From: Megaustenia siamemsis
Taxonomy: Eukaryota > Mollusca > Gastropoda > Stylommatophora > Ariophantidae
DNA: 64,000 bases
NCBI GenBank assembly: GCA_032433765.1
Contig: JAVIAB010000025.1
Span: forward strand, 35,920,782 to 35,984,781
Direction of reading: 5' to 3'
In this document: positions 58,735 to 64,000 of the stretch, piece by piece
Numbering within the stretch: position 1 is the stretch's first letter
How the letters are laid out: each line of letters begins with the position of its first letter
Program-made: the position numbers and the translations under genes
Notes under the pieces: generated by a model
What the model saw: only the letters and a program-made list of their open reading frames with translations
Told to the model about the DNA's origin: nothing
Database searches by the model: none

Positions 58735-60515
58735 CTGAAGGTGACATAGAAAACACGTTGGTGGAGGAGAGGTGACCTCAAACAGGAGGTGACATAGAGA
58801 ACATGTTGGTGGAGGAGAGATGACATCAAACAGGAGGTGACATAGAAAACATGTTGGTAGAGGAGAGATGACAACAAACAGGATGTGACATAGAGAACAT
58901 GTTGGTAGAGGAGAGATGACATCAAACAGGAGGTGACATAGAGAACATGTTGGTAGAGGAGAGATGACATCAAACAGGAGGTTATTGGTTATTGGTTATG
59001 GAAGGCCTCGGCATCACAGCAAACGAATTAAAATCCATATAACAGGAGGTGACATAGAGAATATGTTGGTAGAGGAGAGATGACATCAAACAAGAGGTGA
59101 CATAGAGAACATGTTGGTAGAGGAGAGATGACATCAAACAGGGGGTGACATAGAAAACATGTTGGTAGAGGAGAGATGACATCAAACAGGGGTGACATAG
59201 AAAACATGTTGGTGGAGGAGAGATGACATCAAACAGGGAGTGACATAGAAAACATGGTGGAGGAGAGATGACATCAAACAGGATGTGACATAGAAAACAT
59301 GTTGGTAGAGGAGAGATGACATCAAACAGGAGGTGACATAGAAAACATGTTGGTAGAGGAGAGATGACAACAAACAGGATGTGACATAGAGAACATGTTG
59401 GTAGAGGAGAGATGACATCAAACAGGAGGTGACATAGAGAACATGTTGGTAGAGAAGAGATGACATCAAACAGGAGGTGACATAGAAAACATGTTGTTGG
59501 AGGAGAGATGACATCAAACAGGATGTGTCATAGAGAACATGTTGGTAGAGAAGAGATGACATCAAACAGGAGGTGACATAGAGAACATGTTGGTAGAGAA
59601 GAGATGACATCAAACAGGAGGTGACATAGAGAACATGTTGGTAGAGAAGAGATTACATCAAACAGAATGTGACATAGAGAACATGTTGGTAGAGGATAGA
59701 TGACATCAAACAGGAGGTGACATAGAGAACATGTTGGTAGAGAAGAGATGACATCAAACAGGAGGTGACATAGAGAACATGTTGGTAGAGAAGAGATGAC
59801 ATCAAACAAGAGGTGACATAGAGAACATGTTGGTAGAGGAGAGATGACATCAAACAGGATGTGACATAGAGAACATGTTGGTAGAGGAGAGATGACATCA
59901 AACAGGAGGTGACATAGAGAACATGTTGGTAGAGAAGAGATGACATCAAACAGGTGGTGACATAGAGAACATGTTGGTAGAGAGAGATGACATCAAACAG
60001 AAGGTGATGTAGGAACATGTTGGTGGAGAAGAGATGACATCAAACAGAAGGTGATGTAGGAACATGTTGGTAGAGGAGAGATGACATCAAACAGGAGGTG
60101 ATGTAGGAACATGTTGGTAGAGGAGAGATGACATCAAACAGGAGGTGACATAGAGAACATGTTGGTAGAGGAGAGATGACATCAAACAGAAGGTGATGTA
60201 GGAACATGTTGGTGGAGGAGAGATGACATCAAACAGGAGGTGATGTAGGAACATGTTGGTAGAGGAGAGATGACATCAAACAGGAGGTGATGTAGGAACA
60301 TCTTGGTAGAGGAGAGATGACATCAAACAGGAGGTGACATAGAGAACATGTTGGTGGAGGAGAGATGACATCAAACAGGAGGTGATGTAGGAACATGTTG
60401 GTAGAGGAGAGATGACATCAAACAGGAGGTGACATAGAGAACATGTTGGTAGAGGAGAGATGACATCAAACAGGAGGTGATGTAGGATCTTGTTGGTGGA
60501 GGAGAGAAGACATCA
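58735..60515. repeat. Minisatellite, 48-bp unit, ~36 copies (copine intron 3)
   Basis: Core GGTGACATAGAGAACATGTT, GGTAGAGGAGAGATGACATC and AAACAGGA. A GGTGATGTAGGAACATG subtype dominates after 60000. Minus-strand frames of 90-140 residues are artefacts. Starts about 63 bp after the exon 3 donor. Confidence 0.97.
58983..59040 (-). mobile_element. Non-coding retroposon, copy 4 (58 bp, severely 5'-truncated)
   Basis: The last 58 bp of the retroposon family on the minus strand (tail TATTGGTTATTGGTTATGG, then GCAAACGAATTAAAATCCAT). Exact 10-bp target-site duplication AACAGGAGGT at 58973-58982 and 59041-59050, made from array sequence; removing insert and one duplicate restores a normal 48-bp unit. 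Confidence 0.9.
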
Positions 60516-60700
60516 AAGTTAATTTTACCATATAAAATTGATGTAGTTAATTAATAATGTAGTCAAAGTAATGTAGTTTACTGTCCTTCTTGCTAATCAA
60601 TTCTGCTCTAAAAACAAACACTTTTCAGTAAATGTTTAAGAACTTCTTGTGAACTTTATTTGAGGGAGTTTGTCATGAGATTTTCTTTTGTTGATCTCAG
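60516..60700 (+). other. Copine intron 3, unique 3' part
   Basis: Single-copy DNA with a strong acceptor, TTTTCTTTTGTTGATCTCAG, ending at 60700. Confidence 0.85.
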
Positions 60701-60775
60701 GTACGAGTTGAGGAGGCCAAAGAAGGAGGTGAGGTGGCCCAAATATCATTCAAAGCTAAAAAATTGGACAATAAA
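60701..60775 (+). CDS. Copine, fourth coding exon (start of C2B)
   Basis: 25 residues, phase 0 (donor GTAAGT at 60776). VRVEEAKEGGEVAQISF is followed by KAKKLDNK, matching the first strands of copine C2B, where A-x-K-L-D-N-K precedes the next exon's D-x-F-G-K-S-D-P Ca2+ loop (not in this window). The last 37 bases of this exon and its donor are the seed of the array that fills the next intron. No disruption of the reading frame is seen. Confidence 0.93.
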
Positions 60776-62915
60776 GTAAGTGTCATTTAATGTAAACATT
60801 CAAAGCTAAAAAATTGGACAATAAAGTAAGTGCCATTTAATGTAACCATTCAGAGCTAACAAGTTGGACAATAAAGTAAGTGTCATTTAATGTAACCATT
60901 CAAGGCTAACAAGTTGGATAATAAAGTAAGTGTCATTTAATGTAACCATTCAAGGCTAACAAGTTGGATAATAAAGTAAGTGTCATTTAATGTAACCATT
61001 CAAAGCTAACAAGTTGGACAATAAAGTAAGTGTCATTTAATGTAACCATTCAAGGCTAACAAGTTGGACAATAAAGTCAGTGTCATTTAATGTAACCATT
61101 CAAGGCTAACAAGTTGGATAATAAAGTAAGTGTCATTTAATGTAACCATTCAAGGCTAACAAGTTGGACAATAAAGTGTCATTTAATGTAACCATTCAAA
61201 GCTAACAAGTTGGATAATAAAGTAAGTGCCATTTAATGTAACCATTCAAAGCTAACAAGTTGGACAATAAAGTAAGTGCCATTTAATGTAACCATTCAGA
61301 GCTAACAAGTTGGATAATAAAGTAAGTGTCATTTAATGTAACCATTCAGAGCTAACAAGTTGGACAATAAAGTAAGTGTCATTTAATGTAACCATTCAAG
61401 GCTAACAAGTTGGATAATAAAGTAAGTGTCATTTAATGTAACCATTCAAGGCTAACAAGTTGGATAATAAAGTAAGTGTCATTTAATGTAACCATTCAAG
61501 GCTAACAAGTTGGACAATAAAGTGTCATTTAATGTAACCATTCAAAGCTAACAAGTTGGATAATAAAGTAAGTGTCATTTAATGTAACCATTCAAGGCTA
61601 ACAAGTTGGATAATAAAGTAAGTGTCATTTAATGTAACCATTCAAGGCTAACAAGTTGGACAATAAAGTAAGTGTCATTTAATGTAACCATTCAAAGCTA
61701 ACAAGTTGGATAATAAAGTAAGTGTCATTTAATGTAACCATTCAAAGCTAACAAGTTGGACAATAAAGTAAGTGCCATTTAATGTAACCATTCAAGGATA
61801 ACAAGTTGGACAATAAAGTAAGTGTCATTTAATGTAACCATTCAAGGATAACAAGTTGGACAATAAAGTAAGTGTCATTTAATGTAACCATTCAAAGCTA
61901 ACAAGTTGGACAATAAAGTAAGTGTCATTTAATGTAACCATTCAAGGCTAACAAGTTGGATAATAAAGTAAGTGTCATTTAATGTAACCATTCAAGGCTA
62001 ACAAGTTGGACAATAAAGTAAGTGTCATTTAATGTAACCATTCAAAGCTAACAAGTTGGACAATAAAGTAAGTGCCATTTAATGTAACCATTCAAAGCTA
62101 ACAAGTTGGACAATAAAGTAAGTGCCATTTAATGTAACCATTCAGAGCTAACAAGTTGGATAATAAAGTAAGTGTCATTTAATGTAACCATTCAGAGCTA
62201 ACAAGTTGGACAATAAAGTAAGTGTCATTTAATGTAACCATTCAAGGCTAACAAGTTGGATAATAAAGTAAGTGTCATTTAATGTAACCATTCAAGGCTA
62301 ACAAGTTGGATAATAAAGTAAGTGTCATTTAATGTAACCATTCAAGGCTAACAAGTTGGACAATAAAGTGTCATTTAATGTAACCATTCAAAGCTAACAA
62401 GTTGGATAATAAAGTAAGTGTCATTTAATGTAACCATTCAAGGCTAACAAGTTGGATAATAAAGTAAGTGTCATTTAATGTAACCATTCAAGGCTAACAA
62501 GTTGGACAATAAAGTAAGTGTCATTTAATGTAACCATTCAAAGCTAACAAGTTGGATAATAAAGTAAGTGTCATTTAATGTAACCATTCAAAGCTAACAA
62601 GTTGGACAATAAAGTAAGTGTCATTTAATGTAACCATTCAAAGCTAACAAGTTGGACAATAAAGTAAGTGCCATTTAATGTAACCATTCAAGGATAACAA
62701 GTTGGACAATAAAGTAAGTGTCATTTAATGTAACCATTCAAGGATAACAAGTTGGACAATAAAGTAAGTGTCATTTAATGTAACTATTCAAGGCTAACAA
62801 GTTGGACAATAAAGTAAGTGTCATTTAATGTAACCATTCAAGGCTAACAAGTTGGACAATAAAGTAAGTGTCATTTAATGTAACCATTCAAGGCTAACAA
62901 GTTGGATAATAAAGT
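60739..62915. repeat. Minisatellite, 50-bp unit, ~43 copies, copied from copine exon 4 end plus donor
   Basis: The first unit is the exon itself. Each unit repeats about 29 bases of exon (AAGCTAACAAGTTGGACAAT), the splice donor (AAAGTAAGTG) and about 15 bases of intron (TCATTTAATGTAAC). At least three units have lost the donor (AATAAAGTGTCATTT near 61174, 61524 and 62369) and one has GTCAGT (near 61076); the others keep GTAAGT. Segments repeat at about 845 bp. Reading through any unit reaches TAA within five codons of the donor. Confidence 0.95.
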
Positions 62916-63069
62916 GTTATTTCTTATAACTCATGACTGTTGCATGTTTTGTTTCCCAAACAACCGCTCAGCTCTGGGGTTTAACAAAATCTCTGGAAAT
63001 GGTGGCCATAAGTCAACAGCTTGGTATGATGCTGACCATAAACATCACCATATTATCTTTATGTTGATG

Positions 63070-63468
63070 AGAGATGTCAGAAGAAAATAGATGTAGAATT
63101 GGATGGATGGAAAATAGATGTAGAATTGGATGGATGGAAAATAGATGTAGAATTGGATGGATGGAAAAGAAAACAAACGATGAAGTCTTAAAACAACTAA
63201 AAATGAAAAGAGAACTTCTGAACACAATTAGAACAAGACAAATGTGATTCTTAGGCCATGTTAAAAGACACAACAGCCTACTGAAAGTGATCCTGGAGGG
63301 GAAAATACAAGGTAAAAGAGGCAGAGGCAGACCAAGATTAACATGGACGAGTAACATCAAAAGATGGACAAATCAACCGATGACAACCTGCACCATCAAA
63401 GCAAGAGATAGAGCAAAATGGCGCTCCATGGTAGCCAACCTTCGTTGCGGAGACGTCACTCAATGATG
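63070..63468 (+). pseudogene. LINE B 3' end with a nascent 27-bp triplication
   Basis: RIGWMEKKTNDEVLKQLKMK, then after one stop HVKRHNSLLKVILEGKIQG, RGRGRPRLTWTSNIKRW and a stop followed by CACTCAATGATGATGATG. At its 5' edge, 63084-63170, the codons for CRIGWMEN-R are repeated three times in tandem, in frame. 62916-63069 to its left is unique. Confidence 0.9.
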
Positions 63469-63625
63469 ATGATGAGAAATATGAAGAAAGTTTTGTATCA
63501 AATAAGGATAGAGGCATATGTAAAGTTATCATTAGATATTATAGTAGTATATGTAAAGTTATCATTGAATATAGAATGTAATGTAATTCATCAACAATAC
63601 CAAAGCTTTGAATTAAAAAGATATT

Positions 63626-64000
63626 AAAGAAACTTATACAATACAAGTAAAGAACAGATATCAGAAGCTGCTAGAAGAAGGGACTGAGCGGTACAGAAGA
63701 GAAAATTCTGACGAAAAAGTTACAACCAAATAGCATATGCATAAAAAAAAAGCATACAAGAAATTTGCAACATTTTACCCAAAAAGGAAAAGAACAAAAA
63801 ATAAAAATGGATATCTGACGCCACCTTGCAAAAAATTGAAGAAAGAAGACAAGCGAAGGACACTGCCCAATACAAGGAAATAGATAGTGGAATAAGCAAA
63901 ATGTGCAAACGGGCAAAAGAAGACTGTCTCAGCCAAAGATGGCAAGAAATTAAAACTATGGAAAATAGATTTAGAAGGGATGCATACAGAAATAATGAGA
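63626..64000 (+). pseudogene. LINE fragment, endonuclease-RT linker, runs off the right edge
   Basis: VKNRYQKLLEEGTERYRREN followed by a stop and frame change, then from about 63808 an open frame WISDATLQKIEERRQAKD, YKEIDSGISKMCKRAKEDCL and NRFRRDAYRNNE to the window end. W-x-x-x-x-T-x-x-x-I-E-E-R-R and a basic, Lys/Arg-rich coiled region are typical of the linker in RTE-like LINEs. It probably continues into an RT to the right. Confidence 0.75.

Noticed and set aside
1..62915. CRISPR arrays
   Set aside because: Repeats are contiguous with no unique spacers, no cas genes, and the DNA has eukaryotic introns.
62916..63069. Fifth copine exon
   Set aside because: Expected D-x-F-G-K-S-D-P coding is absent in all frames; the next exon must lie beyond the right edge.
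1..64000. LTR retrotransposon or endogenous viral sequence
   Set aside because: No long terminal repeats, gag, protease or envelope-like frames; all RT fragments have non-LTR motifs.

Overview
This window is eukaryotic genomic DNA, most likely from an invertebrate and possibly a mollusc or another lophotrochozoan. The evidence is spliced exons with GT-AG borders, several families of decayed non-LTR retrotransposons (LINEs), tRNA-derived SINEs, a foldback MITE, and an extreme load of tandem repeats. By my own coordinates about 33 separate minisatellite arrays (units 17-79 bp) cover roughly 60% of the 64 kb. There is no operon structure, and nothing bacterial, viral or CRISPR-like. The species assignment is a guess.

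Two host genes can be supported. (1) On the minus strand, in the left third, there appears to be a secreted CAP-superfamily gene. It has a TATA box (22487-22494) with a candidate non-coding first exon (22428-22463), a signal-peptide exon (10819-10903) and an exon holding the start of the CAP domain (3712-3887). The coding exons join in matching phase (1 to 1), and the gene continues off the left edge. (2) On the plus strand, in the right quarter, are the first four coding exons of a copine (47458-47619, 49412-49591, 58597-58671, 60701-60775). All introns are phase 0. They encode the whole C2A domain and the start of C2B, and the gene continues off the right edge.

The introns and flanks are filled by arrays and transposable elements. 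LINE A has an RNase H domain (8563-10122 and 34878-35218). LINE B is RTE-like (34800-35635, 37500-39074, 39105-39592, 63070-63468). LINE C, about 3 kb without its insertions, lies on the minus strand at 52357-57424, and related pieces lie at 19.8-21.6, 29.2 and 63.6 kb. LINE D is at 26239-27139 and 55029-56110. A roughly 1.06-kb non-coding retroposon family has four copies, three of them with visible target-site duplications. A 367-bp MITE with ~110-bp terminal inverted repeats is present twice as part of an array duplication.

The most notable theme is where the minisatellites come from. One array of ~43 copies is an amplification of the end of copine exon 4 together with its 5' splice site. 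Another of ~120 copies is an amplified 34-bp piece of a LINE endonuclease coding sequence, still joined to the LINE it came from. A third, with only three copies, is a nascent tandem triplication inside LINE B. Several other arrays begin within tens of bases of a 5' splice site. The window reads as a place where ordinary sequence is repeatedly turned into minisatellites, which are then invaded by retroelements in nested order.
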